The notes under the pieces: generated by a model
The model's database searches: none
Told to the model about the DNA's origin: nothing
What the model saw: the letters and a program-made list of their open reading frames with translations, nothing else
In this document: in pieces, positions 43,698 through 54,055 of the stretch
How the letters are laid out: every line of letters begins with the position of its first letter
Position numbering within the stretch: the stretch's first letter is position 1
Made by a program: the position numbers and the translations under genes
From: DIGJ01 sp041739345
GTDB taxonomy: Bacteria; Bacillota; Clostridia; Lachnospirales; Lachnospiraceae
Direction: 5' to 3'
DNA: 64,000 nucleotides
Assembly: GCA_041739345.1 (NCBI GenBank)
Contig: JBGSNZ010000025.1
Span: 12,143 to 76,142, forward strand

Positions 43698-44639
43698 TCA
43701 ATTGTTACTTTCAAATATAAATTTTGTTAATGCATCACGATTCATTTCCCAATCTACAACAAGAACAGCCTGTCCATTGATTCGATCCTGCGTGTATCCA
43801 TTATCGATTGGTATTCGCATCTGCTCAATTTCTGTTGTTCCCATCATTATCACAGACATCAAATAAGAAATAATCTCTTCATTGGTAACATCTGTTACCA
43901 CACATGGAAGTATTTCATCTGCCAGACCTTTTAAATCGGAGAAAGACATACTCTTTGCTTCTTTAAAGATTGCATTCAATACATTTCGCTGTCTTTGAGT
44001 TCTTCCAAAATCACCAGGACCAACATATCGAATTCGTGTATAGGCAAGTGCCTGTGTGCCATTCATTTTATTAAGGCCAGGTTGTAGTTTAGAAACGCTT
44101 GTATTTTTATCGGCATAGGTAGTTAGCAGATATTCACATTCTTCTTCCGTTAGTTCAATATCAACCCCTCCGATTTTATTAATGACATTCTTAAATGCTG
44201 CAAAATCTACAATTACATAACCATCTAACTTGATTCCAAAATTTTCCGCTATAGTCTGATACAAAAGACTGATTCCACCATAAGAGTAGGCAGCATTAAA
44301 CTTTGCATTTTCGTATCCCGGTATCGTCACATACATATCGCGCATCAACGAGGTTAATTTGAGTTTTTTGTTTTTCATATCAATGGTTGCTATCATAACC
44401 GAGTCGGAACGTCCCTTCTGACTCCAATATTCTCGTTTATCTGCTCCAACTAAAAGAATATTGACCACCTTATCCTCCGAAAGCAAATTATCATCCGAAA
44501 CCTCCACATCGCTTAAATCCATTTCTGAGTCGCGGTCCATTAGTGATAATGTCTCCGTTAATTGATATTTCATCTTTGCAGCTTCGTGACCTCCCAAAAT
44601 GGCAGCTGCAAAAATTATAATCCATAGTACCCGCTTCAA
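43698..44639 (-). CDS. LytR-CpsA-Psr (LCP) family phosphotransferase
   Basis: 313 residues. TTG start directly after the LicD stop (TAATTG) with GAGGAA upstream. One N-terminal membrane helix (VLWIIIFAAAILGG), then the LCP domain: GADKRE, GRSDSVMIATID, LTSLMRDMYVTIPGY, KFNAAYSYGG, and later ALAYTRIRYVGPGDFGRTQRQRNVL with the conserved Arg residues. It attaches teichoic-acid-like or capsular polymers to peptidoglycan. Pairing with LicD supports a role in phosphocholine- or phosphate-bearing envelope polymers. Confidence 0.92.
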   Translation of the reverse strand: MKRVLWIIIFAAAILGGHEAAKMKYQLTETLSLMDRDSEMDLSDVEVSDDNLLSEDKVVNILLVGADKREYWSQKGRSDSVMIATIDMKNKKLKLTSLMRDMYVTIPGYENAKFNAAYSYGGISLLYQTIAENFGIKLDGYVIVDFAAFKNVINKIGGVDIELTEEECEYLLTTYADKNTSVSKLQPGLNKMNGTQALAYTRIRYVGPGDFGRTQRQRNVLNAIFKEAKSMSFSDLKGLADEILPCVVTDVTNEEIISYLMSVIMMGTTEIEQMRIPIDNGYTQDRINGQAVLVVDWEMNRDALTKFIFESNN

Positions 44640-45491
44640 TTATTCTTCCTCTTTTCTTTCAACTAATTTCCCTTGAAAGTGAATTCTTCGTTCGCTTTCT
44701 GGCGGAAGCTCCATATAATTTCCGTACATATGAGTCAAATACTCATCGACCATCTTTGGTCCTTTTACTTTTAATCCTTCAAAATCCAAAATAGAAGCCT
44801 CTCTATATGACCCCCAATATTTTGTTGGCACAATTTCTTTTAAATTATACGCACCCATTACAGTGCCTGAATAAGTTGATTTACGAAATTCCTGTCTTGA
44901 AAAAAGTCGATCCATCTTTTTATAAATTTTATGTGCATCCAATATTTTGTAAAGTCGCAGTGATTTACATATGTGTAATAATATTTTTTCCTTTTTTGGT
45001 CTTGTAGCTAAAATACCGGTTGAAACATTCGCTGCTCCACAAAGGAAACGATACATTAAAACCTTATATCCATAAATTTTTCGACCAAAATTATTATTTG
45101 GTGTCCCATCTAGTGGTATTATATCAATCATATAACCCAATCGCTTTGGCTGTGTATTATCCTGCAAATTGTCGTATATATCCACATTTACATTTCTGAT
45201 TTTTCCAAAATAGCTACGATATTCAGGCTTATTAAACGGAGCTTCAACAACTAGATAATCTGGAAGATACTTTGAGAAAATCTTTATAAACTTCTCATAA
45301 GAATCCCTTGGCATTGCTACATCAATATCATCATCCCACGGGATAAATCCGTGATGCCTTACTGCACCAAGTAAAGTTCCTCCAATCACATAATACTCTA
45401 ATTTATTTTTTACGCATACATTAATAAATTGTTCCAGTGCGTCTTTTTCATATTCATGAAGCGGGCTTAACTGCTTCTTTTCTATATCCAT
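44640..45491 (-). CDS. LicD-family nucleotidyl/phosphotransferase
   Basis: 283 residues. Signature YYVIGGTLLGAVRHHGFIPWDDDIDVAMPRDSYE (residues 33-66), with the metal-binding DDDID of the LicD fold. LicD proteins transfer phosphocholine or similar phospho-groups onto cell-surface glycans. The rest is typical of Firmicute LicD (RNVNVDIYDN, LDFEGLKVKGPKMVDEYLTHMYG). Directly followed by the LCP gene, so the pair is one operon. Confidence 0.92.
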   Translation of the reverse strand: MDIEKKQLSPLHEYEKDALEQFINVCVKNKLEYYVIGGTLLGAVRHHGFIPWDDDIDVAMPRDSYEKFIKIFSKYLPDYLVVEAPFNKPEYRSYFGKIRNVNVDIYDNLQDNTQPKRLGYMIDIIPLDGTPNNNFGRKIYGYKVLMYRFLCGAANVSTGILATRPKKEKILLHICKSLRLYKILDAHKIYKKMDRLFSRQEFRKSTYSGTVMGAYNLKEIVPTKYWGSYREASILDFEGLKVKGPKMVDEYLTHMYGNYMELPPESERRIHFQGKLVERKEEE

Positions 45492-45618
45492 GTTGGTTCT
45501 CCTTAAAGGTTTTGTGGTCCATTGATTTTTTTGTACATTATTGCTATAATTCTAAAATACTAACTTATCTTTTGCAAGATAAAAAAATAATTATTTTATG
45601 AAAGTAGGACAAAATGAA

Positions 45619-46383
45619 ATGAACGTGAAAATATTAGTTGCTGCTCATAAACAATATCACATGCCAAATGATGCAATTTATTTTCCCCTCCATGTTGGAA
45701 AAGAAGGTAAAAACCTCGAACTTGGTTATGTTGGTGATAATACTGGAGATAATATCTCTATGAAAAATTCAACCTTCTGTGAATTAACTGGTATTTATTG
45801 GGCGTATAAAAATCTGGATGCTGACTATATCGGTCTGGTTCATTACCGCCGTCATTTTACATTTCGTAAAAAGGGAGATAAGTTTTCCAGTATCCTTAAC
45901 GGTGTAGAACTAGAACATCTTCTTAAGGAAACCGATATTATTCTCCCCCAAAAACGTAATTACTTTATTGAAACAAATTACTCACACTACATTCATGCCC
46001 ATCATAAAGAAGGTATTGATATGCTTGGTGAGATTATTAAAAAAGACTATAAAGAATATGCAAATGCCTATGATACCGTTATGAATCGAACTGCTGCACA
46101 TATGTTTAATATGTTTATCATGCGGAAAGATTATTTTGATGAATACTGCGAATGGCTCTTTGCTATTCTCTTCGAAATCGAAAAGAAGCTGGATATTTCA
46201 GACTACTCAACTTATGAGACAAGAGTGTTTGGATTCCTAGCAGAACGAATGCTTGATATCTTTATAGAAACCAAGCAGCTTTCCTATAAAGAAATAAATG
46301 TAATGTTCATGGAATCCCAAAATTGGTTAAAAAAAGGGTCCTTATTTTTAAAACGTAAATTTATTAAAACGGAGCCCTTATAA
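45619..46383 (+). CDS. DUF4422 family protein, probable glycosyltransferase
   Basis: About 254 residues. Family features are VKILVAAHKQYHMP at the start, then GDNTGDNIS, ELTGIYWAYKNLDADYIGLVHYRRHF (very conserved), HAHHKEGIDM and MFIMRKDYFDEYCEWLF. DUF4422 proteins are found in capsule and exopolysaccharide clusters and are regarded as glycosyltransferases. The frame opens at 45598, but the family begins at KILVA and AGGA precedes the ATG at 45619, so that start is preferred with some doubt. Divergent from licD and convergent with metH. Confidence 0.8.
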   Translation: MNVKILVAAHKQYHMPNDAIYFPLHVGKEGKNLELGYVGDNTGDNISMKNSTFCELTGIYWAYKNLDADYIGLVHYRRHFTFRKKGDKFSSILNGVELEHLLKETDIILPQKRNYFIETNYSHYIHAHHKEGIDMLGEIIKKDYKEYANAYDTVMNRTAAHMFNMFIMRKDYFDEYCEWLFAILFEIEKKLDISDYSTYETRVFGFLAERMLDIFIETKQLSYKEINVMFMESQNWLKKGSLFLKRKFIKTEPL

Positions 46384-46384
46384 T

Positions 46385-48838
46385 TTATATATCAAGTAAT
46401 CGCTTTACGAGTAGCACGGCTTCTTTTGCATCCTTCGAGTAGCCGTCTGCTCCAATTTCATCCGCATAACTTTGTGTAATTACAGCGCCCCCAATGATAA
46501 TCAATGATTTCAAATTTTCTTTCTTTACACGTTCTACTACATGCTTCATTTCCATCATGGTAGTCGTCATAAGCGCAGACAATCCAATCACATCTGCATT
46601 TCTTTCTTTTGCTACTCGAATAATTTCTTCTGCTGGCACATCTTTTCCCAAATCAATGACATCAAACCCATAATTTTTAAGCATCAACACGACTAAATTC
46701 TTACCAATGTCATGAATATCACCAGCTACCGTGGCCATCACAACCGTACCAAGTGATTTGTTTTTGCCCTCCTGATTTAGTAACGGTTCCAAATAATCAA
46801 TCGCTTTTTTCATAGCTTCCGCACTACTAATTAACTGTGGTAAAAAATAAATCTGCCGATCAAACAGCTCTCCTGTTTCATTGATTGCCGGAATTAACAT
46901 CTTGTCCACAATATCAGAGGGCTTTTCCCCAACTTCTAGTGCTATTTTAACATCATTTAGAATTGCTCGGCTGTTTCCCTTTAAAACATCCATAAAAATC
47001 GGATGTCGGTCAGTCGTTTTATCTTCTTTTTTAACTTCTTTTTCCTTTTCGATTACGCTAGCAGTCAGCGTAAGCGGATGCTTGGATACTCGCTCAATGT
47101 AACGATTGGAGGCTTCTTCTTTGTTAAGAAGCAAATCAGAAGCAAATGCAATATTCATAAGTAGATCCTGTGATGGATTTGCAATTGCCATAGTAAGCCC
47201 TTCTTTAATCGCAAAGGACAAAAAGGTACTATTTACAAAGCTACGTTCTGGTAATCCAAACGAAATATTTGACAAGCCACAAATGGTTGCTAAGGAAAGT
47301 TCATTTTTGCAATAACGTATCGTCTCTAATGTTTCAATTGCCGCCATCTTATTCGCACCTATCGTGGTAACCAAACCATCAACAATAATATCCTCTTTTG
47401 TTAACCCAAGGCTATAGGCACGCTCTACTATCTTATGAATAATGTCTTTCTTCTCTTCTAGGCTTTTTGGTAATCCAGCATCGGAAAGTGGTAATAAGAT
47501 GAACATTGCTCCATACTTTTTTGCAATCGGAATCAGTTTTTCAAATTTTTCCTTTTCTAGGCTGATAGAATTAATTAATGCACGCCCCGGATAAATACGT
47601 AGGGCATGCTCTATTACTGAAATGTAGCTTGAATCAATGCAAAGTGGAAGATTTGAAACCTTCAACACCTCATAAATTACGTTTTGCATCATTTCATCTT
47701 CATCGATTCCATTCATTCCCATATTAATGTCAAGAATAGACGCACCCTGCTCTTCCTGTTCCTCTGCCATCTTTATAATCATGTCCAGATTTCCTTCACG
47801 TAACTGTGCTTGAAGTACTTTTTTCCCAGTCGGATTAATGCGTTCGCCAACCACGAGAAACTTACCCTCTAAATCAATTTCTATCGTGTTCCGTTCTGTC
47901 GATAGTAATCTGCGCTTTTTTTCTTCACGTTTTGGCGCTGTCACATTTCCTATTTCTTTTTTTAAGCAGGCAATGTGCTTTGGTGTGGTTCCACAACATC
48001 CCCCTATGATAGAAGCGCCTGCATTAATTAGTTTAGAAGCCTCTTTTGCAAAACTGATTGCCTCCATATCATAAATGGTCTTTCCATCTATAAGGTGCGG
48101 AAGCCCTGCATTTGGTTTAGCAATCAGTGGAATATTTGTATATTCTCTCATGAGCTTTAGCACATCACACATCTTTTCTGGCCCGGTTGAACAGTTCACT
48201 CCAACCGCATCTACCCCCATCGCTTCCATTACAACTGCAGCTGTTATCGGATCTGTGCCATAAAGTGTGCGTGAGTCCTCCTGAAAAGTCATTGTCACCA
48301 TAATAGGCAGATCACAGGACTCCTTAACTGCAAGAACCGCTGCTCTGCACTCTTGCAAACTCATCATGGTTTCAATCGCAAATAAATCTACGCCAGCAAG
48401 AACAAGCGCCTTTACCTGTTCTTTATATACGTTAACAAGTTCTTCAAATTCCAGATTTCCAATCGGATATAACTGTCTTCCAGTCATTGTAATATTACCC
48501 GCTATATATATGTTCCGATCAAGTCCTTGGCTTTTCAAATTTTTGATTGCCTGCTTTGAAATACTTACCAGACTTAGATTCATAGCTTCTACTTCGTCCT
48601 GGAGTCCATACTCCGAAAGCTTAATTCGATTGCAGGTAAAGGTTGACGAATAAATGATGTCAGAACCAGCTTCGATAAACTCCATTTGCAGTTGTTCTAA
48701 TACTTTCTTATGTTCTAATATCCATTTTTCAGGGCACACTCCCATTGGCATCCCTTTCATCATAAGATTGGATCCCGTTGCCCCATCTAATAGAATTACT
48801 TGCTTTTGTATGTTTTTTTCAAATTCTTGTCTGGTCAT
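46385..48838 (-). CDS. metH: Cobalamin-dependent methionine synthase, short clostridial form
   Basis: 817 residues. Domain order: homocysteine S-methyltransferase (residues 1-290, zinc cysteines in GVNCSTG and GGCCGTT); pterin-binding methyltetrahydrofolate domain (about 320-570, GERINPTGKK, DINMGMNG); and cobalamin module (about 610-817, VVMATVAGDIHDIGKN with the cobalt-ligating His, GLSALMTTTM, IIIGGAVIT). The AdoMet-binding reactivation domain of E. coli MetH is absent, as is usual in clostridia. Transfers methyl from methyltetrahydrofolate to homocysteine. Starts 11 bp after the hybrid kinase stop. Confidence 0.95.
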   Translation of the reverse strand: MTRQEFEKNIQKQVILLDGATGSNLMMKGMPMGVCPEKWILEHKKVLEQLQMEFIEAGSDIIYSSTFTCNRIKLSEYGLQDEVEAMNLSLVSISKQAIKNLKSQGLDRNIYIAGNITMTGRQLYPIGNLEFEELVNVYKEQVKALVLAGVDLFAIETMMSLQECRAAVLAVKESCDLPIMVTMTFQEDSRTLYGTDPITAAVVMEAMGVDAVGVNCSTGPEKMCDVLKLMREYTNIPLIAKPNAGLPHLIDGKTIYDMEAISFAKEASKLINAGASIIGGCCGTTPKHIACLKKEIGNVTAPKREEKKRRLLSTERNTIEIDLEGKFLVVGERINPTGKKVLQAQLREGNLDMIIKMAEEQEEQGASILDINMGMNGIDEDEMMQNVIYEVLKVSNLPLCIDSSYISVIEHALRIYPGRALINSISLEKEKFEKLIPIAKKYGAMFILLPLSDAGLPKSLEEKKDIIHKIVERAYSLGLTKEDIIVDGLVTTIGANKMAAIETLETIRYCKNELSLATICGLSNISFGLPERSFVNSTFLSFAIKEGLTMAIANPSQDLLMNIAFASDLLLNKEEASNRYIERVSKHPLTLTASVIEKEKEVKKEDKTTDRHPIFMDVLKGNSRAILNDVKIALEVGEKPSDIVDKMLIPAINETGELFDRQIYFLPQLISSAEAMKKAIDYLEPLLNQEGKNKSLGTVVMATVAGDIHDIGKNLVVLMLKNYGFDVIDLGKDVPAEEIIRVAKERNADVIGLSALMTTTMMEMKHVVERVKKENLKSLIIIGGAVITQSYADEIGADGYSKDAKEAVLLVKRLLDI

Positions 48839-48849
48839 ACTTTCATCCT

Positions 48850-51800
48850 CTATTCTTCACTCAAGATCTTTAGTGCCATATTATAGTTAAGCATTTTTAG
48901 CTCATCCAATGCCTTTATAACTTTTTCACTTAACTTTGGAGTAAGCTTAACACAATTTAACATTTCGAGCTTATTGATTGCCTGTTCGTCTTCATAATCA
49001 GCAATTAATCCACAAATATCTCTCAAGGTTTCTTCAATATCCACAAAAGGAATTTCACTCAAACTTAGAGATCGTGTGTGCGTGTTCTTATCACAATCTA
49101 CCTCCACTACTTTTTCCCCATCATTTAGCAAAAGAACAGCCTCTATTGAATTCAAAAATTGTTTATGCATATCCAAAAGTTCTTTTCCCCTTGTCTGAAC
49201 AAATATATAATTCTCGTTTTTGGCTTCTTCCTCATGCTTTTTTGCTGTTTCAGATAGTTCATTGGCTCCAACACTGGCCGCTATGCTCTTTAGCGCATGT
49301 ACCTCTATCATATAGCTTTTTATATTATCCGTTGCAATATATTCTTTCATAATACTATGTTTCATTCTTCCTTCTAACATCACCGTACGAAGCAATTCAA
49401 AATATAGCTCTACCGAGCCGAAACATTGAGAAACGCCTACCTGCGTATTCACATTCGGAATCTTATACGGAAATATTTCCTGTCTGTTCTTTCTGGCTGT
49501 TTCATCTTTTTTTATCAAGCTCTCGGGCAAGTGTTCACGCAGCACTTCATCGAGACGTCCAATATCCATTGGTTTTGAAATATAATCATTAAAACCACTT
49601 TCCATAAACATTTCACGGATACCTCGAATGGCATTTGCTGTAAGGGCAATAATGGTAACATTTTTAAAATAATCTCCATCCATAGCACGTATTTTGGCAA
49701 GCGTCTCCACTCCGTCCATTTCAGGCATCATATGGTCTAAAAATATTAAATCATATTGGTTTTCCTTCACTAATTCAAGACATTCTTTTCCATTTAGTGC
49801 TTTGGAAATCTGCATCTTATATGGATTTAAAAGTCCTTCTGCGACTTTTAAATTGACCTCATTATCGTCTACAATTAAAGCTTTCGCATTCGGCGCAATA
49901 AATGTATCATGCATTTCCTTTTTAACTTTTGTATGGAGGACTCCATTTATAGCATCTCCTACATTCAGGCAATATACAGGCTTTTGAATGGCTGACAAAT
50001 ACCCCACAGATTCCAGGTACTGACCAAATTCTGTAATTACAATAACTTTTGTTTCTAACGATAGCTCATTCACAAACTCATTTCTCTTTTTGTATGTAGA
50101 ATATGGCATAAAAACGTGGCTAAACTTCACATCCTGCAAAACCGTCCATACGGATTCTGCCTCTATCTCAAAGGTTGCGTTAATTCCTAGATTTTTTAGA
50201 ACTTGTAACATTTGAGTATCGGATTCATCCTGTAGTATAACCAACGGTTTTAAAAGTTCTTTTCCTACCACTTCAATTATTGAATGTTTGCTAAAAATCT
50301 TCTGTCTTAAATTGACGTAAAAGGTGCTACCCTTTTCATATTCGCTTTCTAAAAAGATTTCACCATGCATCAAATCAAGCAACTGTTTACAAATGGCAAG
50401 TCCTAGCCCTGTTCCCTCTATTTGTCTCGTTTTTATACCATCAAAACGAACAAAACTCTCAAACAAATGTCCAAGATCATCTTTCTTTATACCAAACCCT
50501 GTATCCTCCACTGCAATGTGCAAATTTACATACTCATCTTCGATAACACCTTGAATACTAAGACGTACATGTCCCTTATTTGTAAATTTTACTGCATTGG
50601 TTAATAGATTTAATATAATCTGACGAATTCTTAGTTCATCCCCCATAAGTTCATTGGGAAGATTATGATCTATTTCAAGTAAAAATTCTATTTTCTTATC
50701 TCTCATTCTAGAACATATCATATTTGTTATATCATGAATAATCGAAGACAAAAAATATCTGTCATTTACAATTTCGAGTTTACCTGATTCAATCTTTGAA
50801 ATATCTAATATATCATTAATAATGGTAAGCAAAGATTCCCCTGCCCCTTTAATATTTTCTACATTTTCTCTTACTTGATTGGAAACTTCATCTCGAAGCA
50901 CCAGCTCCGTCATTCCCAAGATAGCATTCATAGGTGTACGTATCTCGTGTGACATGTTTGCAAGAAAAATACTCTTTGTTCGATCCGCACGTTCCGCTTC
51001 AATTCTGGCAGCTTCTGCCTCTTTTGTGATATTTTCAAGCAGACTTTTCTGCTCCTCTAATTCACCAATTTTTTTCTCACGATTCTCTATGTGTTCGCTC
51101 GCATAAATTATGGTTCCTCCACCAATTTCTTTGGCATCCATAATGGTATTATTAATAGTATCTAATATTTCAGTAACTGTTTGTGCATCCTGCGGACAGG
51201 AAATACAACAAATACAAGTTGAAAGCTTAACATCGTCATCCCCAATTGACCATTCTTTTCGAAACCTTCTTCGAATTTCTTCTATCACGGTTTCTAAATT
51301 AATTAATTCTGGTTCAAATATAACTGCAATGTTATCCCCATCTAAACGATAAGCACAATTTGGGACAATACCCATTAAGTATTTTGAAATATTGCGAAGC
51401 AAACTGTCTCCCGCCTGAAATCCATATTTTTCATTAATGTAGCGAAATTGATCAATAGCCAAAACCACCATAAAAAATGGTTGATTTTGTTTGAAATAAT
51501 CACTTAACATTGTAATTGCAGCTGCTTGATTGAATATACCCGTTGTATAATCAATCTGTTCCTCTGGATTTTGAAGTGATATATAAATTATAAGACTGGA
51601 AATTGCGGTTGCAAATCCACCCAATAAAATATGCCGCCAGATTGCTTGAATAATAAGTGCTAAAATCGTAATTATAATAATTAAACCAATTGCATAGCGT
51701 TGTCCTTTATTCAAATTTTTGCGATTCTTAACAGTAACTATCAATGACAACATCAGGTAAATAAAAGCACAAATGTAAAGTACCTTCATACCAGGTCCCC

Positions 51801-52221
51801 TGAAATAGTTCATTGATTCATCAAAATAGAAGATAAAACCGGTCATCGGAGTAGCAAAAAAACTCATTATAATAACAAGCATTGGAATAAAATAGATATA
51901 AAATGTCCAGTCCCGATCTTTTTCTTCTGTCAGCAAATAAATGTACAAAAACAAAATTGGAGTCATCATGTTTTGTAAAAATAGGTAGCAATAGTTCAAC
52001 ATATAGTTAACATCTACTGGAATAAGGTGACTATTCCAAATGGAAAATACCGTGATCAAATCAAAAATTGTTGTAGCAAAGGCCACACCAAGCATAATTT
52101 TATAGATTCGGTTCACTAAATTTGGAATATTTTTTCCCGAATACGTATAAAACATTGTAATAATAAATATAACAATTGCGGCAACTTCAAAATCAACTTT
52201 AAACGGTATTTGCCCTAACAT
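48850..52221 (-). CDS. Hybrid sensor histidine kinase with 7TM input, GGDEF-like, REC and Hpt domains
   Basis: 1,123 residues. Seven or eight N-terminal membrane helices (residues 1-220) form the 7TM input domain. Next is a degenerate GGDEF domain (about 235-370; YRLDGDNIAVIF replaces GGDEF). HisKA follows (FLANMSHEIRTPMNAILGM), then HATPase_c (EDTGFGIKKDDLGHLFESF, GTGLGLAICKQL). A receiver has ALIVDDNEVNLKVAEGLL and the phospho-acceptor in LIFLDHMMPEMDG. A C-terminal Hpt has VHALKSIAASVGA. A complete internal phosphorelay. Input and output are unknown; metH lies 11 bp downstream. Confidence 0.92.
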   Translation of the reverse strand: MLGQIPFKVDFEVAAIVIFIITMFYTYSGKNIPNLVNRIYKIMLGVAFATTIFDLITVFSIWNSHLIPVDVNYMLNYCYLFLQNMMTPILFLYIYLLTEEKDRDWTFYIYFIPMLVIIMSFFATPMTGFIFYFDESMNYFRGPGMKVLYICAFIYLMLSLIVTVKNRKNLNKGQRYAIGLIIIITILALIIQAIWRHILLGGFATAISSLIIYISLQNPEEQIDYTTGIFNQAAAITMLSDYFKQNQPFFMVVLAIDQFRYINEKYGFQAGDSLLRNISKYLMGIVPNCAYRLDGDNIAVIFEPELINLETVIEEIRRRFRKEWSIGDDDVKLSTCICCISCPQDAQTVTEILDTINNTIMDAKEIGGGTIIYASEHIENREKKIGELEEQKSLLENITKEAEAARIEAERADRTKSIFLANMSHEIRTPMNAILGMTELVLRDEVSNQVRENVENIKGAGESLLTIINDILDISKIESGKLEIVNDRYFLSSIIHDITNMICSRMRDKKIEFLLEIDHNLPNELMGDELRIRQIILNLLTNAVKFTNKGHVRLSIQGVIEDEYVNLHIAVEDTGFGIKKDDLGHLFESFVRFDGIKTRQIEGTGLGLAICKQLLDLMHGEIFLESEYEKGSTFYVNLRQKIFSKHSIIEVVGKELLKPLVILQDESDTQMLQVLKNLGINATFEIEAESVWTVLQDVKFSHVFMPYSTYKKRNEFVNELSLETKVIVITEFGQYLESVGYLSAIQKPVYCLNVGDAINGVLHTKVKKEMHDTFIAPNAKALIVDDNEVNLKVAEGLLNPYKMQISKALNGKECLELVKENQYDLIFLDHMMPEMDGVETLAKIRAMDGDYFKNVTIIALTANAIRGIREMFMESGFNDYISKPMDIGRLDEVLREHLPESLIKKDETARKNRQEIFPYKIPNVNTQVGVSQCFGSVELYFELLRTVMLEGRMKHSIMKEYIATDNIKSYMIEVHALKSIAASVGANELSETAKKHEEEAKNENYIFVQTRGKELLDMHKQFLNSIEAVLLLNDGEKVVEVDCDKNTHTRSLSLSEIPFVDIEETLRDICGLIADYEDEQAINKLEMLNCVKLTPKLSEKVIKALDELKMLNYNMALKILSEE

Positions 52222-52251
52222 GATTTCTCCAATCTTACGTCCTATTTATTT

Positions 52252-53466
52252 CTAGAGATTCTTTATTCGTTCAATCGCTTTCACCGTATTTTCATAAGTT
52301 CCAAAGCCTGTCAGTCTAAAGTATCCTTCCCCACTTGGACCAAATCCGGAACCTGGTGTTCCAACTACATTTGCTTTATCCAATAAATAATCAAAAAACT
52401 CCCAAGAAGTCATGCCGTCTGGTGTCTTAAGCCAAACATAAGGAGCATTAACACCTCCACTAACACGAAATCCGGCTTCTTTTAATCCATTTTTTATGAT
52501 CTTAGCATTATTCATGTAATATGCTATCTGTTCTGTTAGCTGCTTCTTTCCAGCTTCGGAGTAAACCGCTTCGCCAGCTTTTTGAATGATATAAGGTGCT
52601 CCATTAAATTTGGTTCCATGTCTTCTAGCCCATAAGGAATGAAGCATGGTTTCGCCGGATTTCAAATCTTTTGGCACAACAGTGTATCCTAAACGAACAC
52701 CAGTAAATCCTGCATTTTTAGAAAAGCTCTTAAATTCGATTGCACATGTTCTTGCTCCATCACATTCATAGATTGTATGTGGTACATCATCTTCTGAAAT
52801 ATAAGCCTCATACGCTGCATCATAAAGGATTATTGCCCCTACCTTATTTGCATAATCAACAAAGGCTTGTAACTGTGATTTGGTTAAGGTGGAACCAGTT
52901 GGATTGTTTGGATAACATAGATAGATTAAGTTCGGTGTTTCCTTTGGAAATTCAGGTACAAAATTATTTTCCATGGTACATGGCATATAAATTACTTCGC
53001 TCCACTTTTCAGTTTCTGGATTATAATTACCCGTTCTTCCTGCCATAACATTAGAGTCTATATAAACAGGATAAACTGGGTCGCAAACAGCTATTTTATT
53101 ATCTAAACTAAAAATTTCCTGAATATTACTGCAGTCACTTTTTGCTCCATCACTTACAAAGATTTCATCTGCACTAATATTTGCTCCTCTCGATTCATAA
53201 TCTCCCGCTACGATTGCATTTCGAAGAAATTCATAGCCTAAATCTGGTGCATATCCATGAAAGGTTTCTGGTCTTCCCATATCGTCCACGGCGTTATGAA
53301 GTGCATCAATGATTGCTGGTGCAATTGGTTGTGTTACATCACCAATTCCAAGTCGAATAATTGTTTTATCTGGATTTGCATCTTGATATGCAGCAACTTT
53401 CTTCGCAATCGTTGCAAATAAATAGCTTCCCTGTAATTTCAAATAATTATCATTAATTTTAAACAT
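52252..53466 (-). CDS. dapL: LL-diaminopimelate aminotransferase
   Basis: 404 residues. Converts tetrahydrodipicolinate directly to LL-diaminopimelate for lysine and peptidoglycan. Class I/II PLP fold with the Schiff-base lysine in SFSKNAGFTGVRLG, YLCYPNNPTGSTLTKSQL, and the N-terminal DapL signature YLFATIAKKVAAYQ with RLGIGDVTQP. It is 19 bp downstream of the ANTAR gene on the same strand. Confidence 0.95.
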   Translation of the reverse strand: MFKINDNYLKLQGSYLFATIAKKVAAYQDANPDKTIIRLGIGDVTQPIAPAIIDALHNAVDDMGRPETFHGYAPDLGYEFLRNAIVAGDYESRGANISADEIFVSDGAKSDCSNIQEIFSLDNKIAVCDPVYPVYIDSNVMAGRTGNYNPETEKWSEVIYMPCTMENNFVPEFPKETPNLIYLCYPNNPTGSTLTKSQLQAFVDYANKVGAIILYDAAYEAYISEDDVPHTIYECDGARTCAIEFKSFSKNAGFTGVRLGYTVVPKDLKSGETMLHSLWARRHGTKFNGAPYIIQKAGEAVYSEAGKKQLTEQIAYYMNNAKIIKNGLKEAGFRVSGGVNAPYVWLKTPDGMTSWEFFDYLLDKANVVGTPGSGFGPSGEGYFRLTGFGTYENTVKAIERIKNL

Positions 53467-53485
53467 TGTGTTTCCTCCATTTATT

Positions 53486-54022
53486 TTACATTATACTTAA
53501 TATCATCTCTGCCGTTTCTACAATATTGGTTCCGTTATCCATACTGGTTTTTTGAATGTAACGGTGAGCTTCCACTTCCGACAAGTTATTTCGCTCCATT
53601 AACAGTGCCTTTGCTTTTTCTAATACTTTTTCTTCCTCCTCAGAACGGGCTTTTGGCTTTTCTTTTTTACGTTTCCTTTGGTATGCCTTCGTCATCATTT
53701 CTATGGTATTGATTAACTCATAGGTTTTAAATGGCATACGAAGTGCAATTACATCACTTCCTACTACTTCTTGCATCTTGGTTGCAGAAGCTAGAAGTAA
53801 CATCTCGAATCCCTCTGGGAGATATTCTTTTAATTCTTTGTAATACATATCCTGAAAGCGATAACTGCATACTACAATTCCACTATCCAATTCCTCTACG
53901 GTGGAAATTACCGAAGCTGCGCTCGTTACTACAGCAGTTACCAAAATTCCATTTTGTACTAGTATATTCTTAATACTTCTTGCGTCCTCTAATTTAGGAA
54001 ACGCTACAATCACGTTATACAA
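53486..54022 (-). CDS. ANTAR-domain response regulator
   Basis: 178 residues. The N-terminal receiver-like domain (residues 1-115) appears degenerate, with GIVVCSYRF where the phospho-acceptor Asp normally lies. The C-terminal ANTAR RNA-binding helices are LEKAKALLMERNNLSEVEAHRYIQKTSMDNGTNIVETAEMIL. ANTAR proteins act as antiterminators on nitrogen genes. Placed immediately downstream of glnA, a pairing known in clostridia. The lack of the acceptor Asp suggests control other than phosphorylation. Confidence 0.88.
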   Translation of the reverse strand: MYNVIVAFPKLEDARSIKNILVQNGILVTAVVTSAASVISTVEELDSGIVVCSYRFQDMYYKELKEYLPEGFEMLLLASATKMQEVVGSDVIALRMPFKTYELINTIEMMTKAYQRKRKKEKPKARSEEEEKVLEKAKALLMERNNLSEVEAHRYIQKTSMDNGTNIVETAEMILSIM

Positions 54023-54055
54023 GCCAGCTCACCTCCACTTTTTTTATGAAGGTTC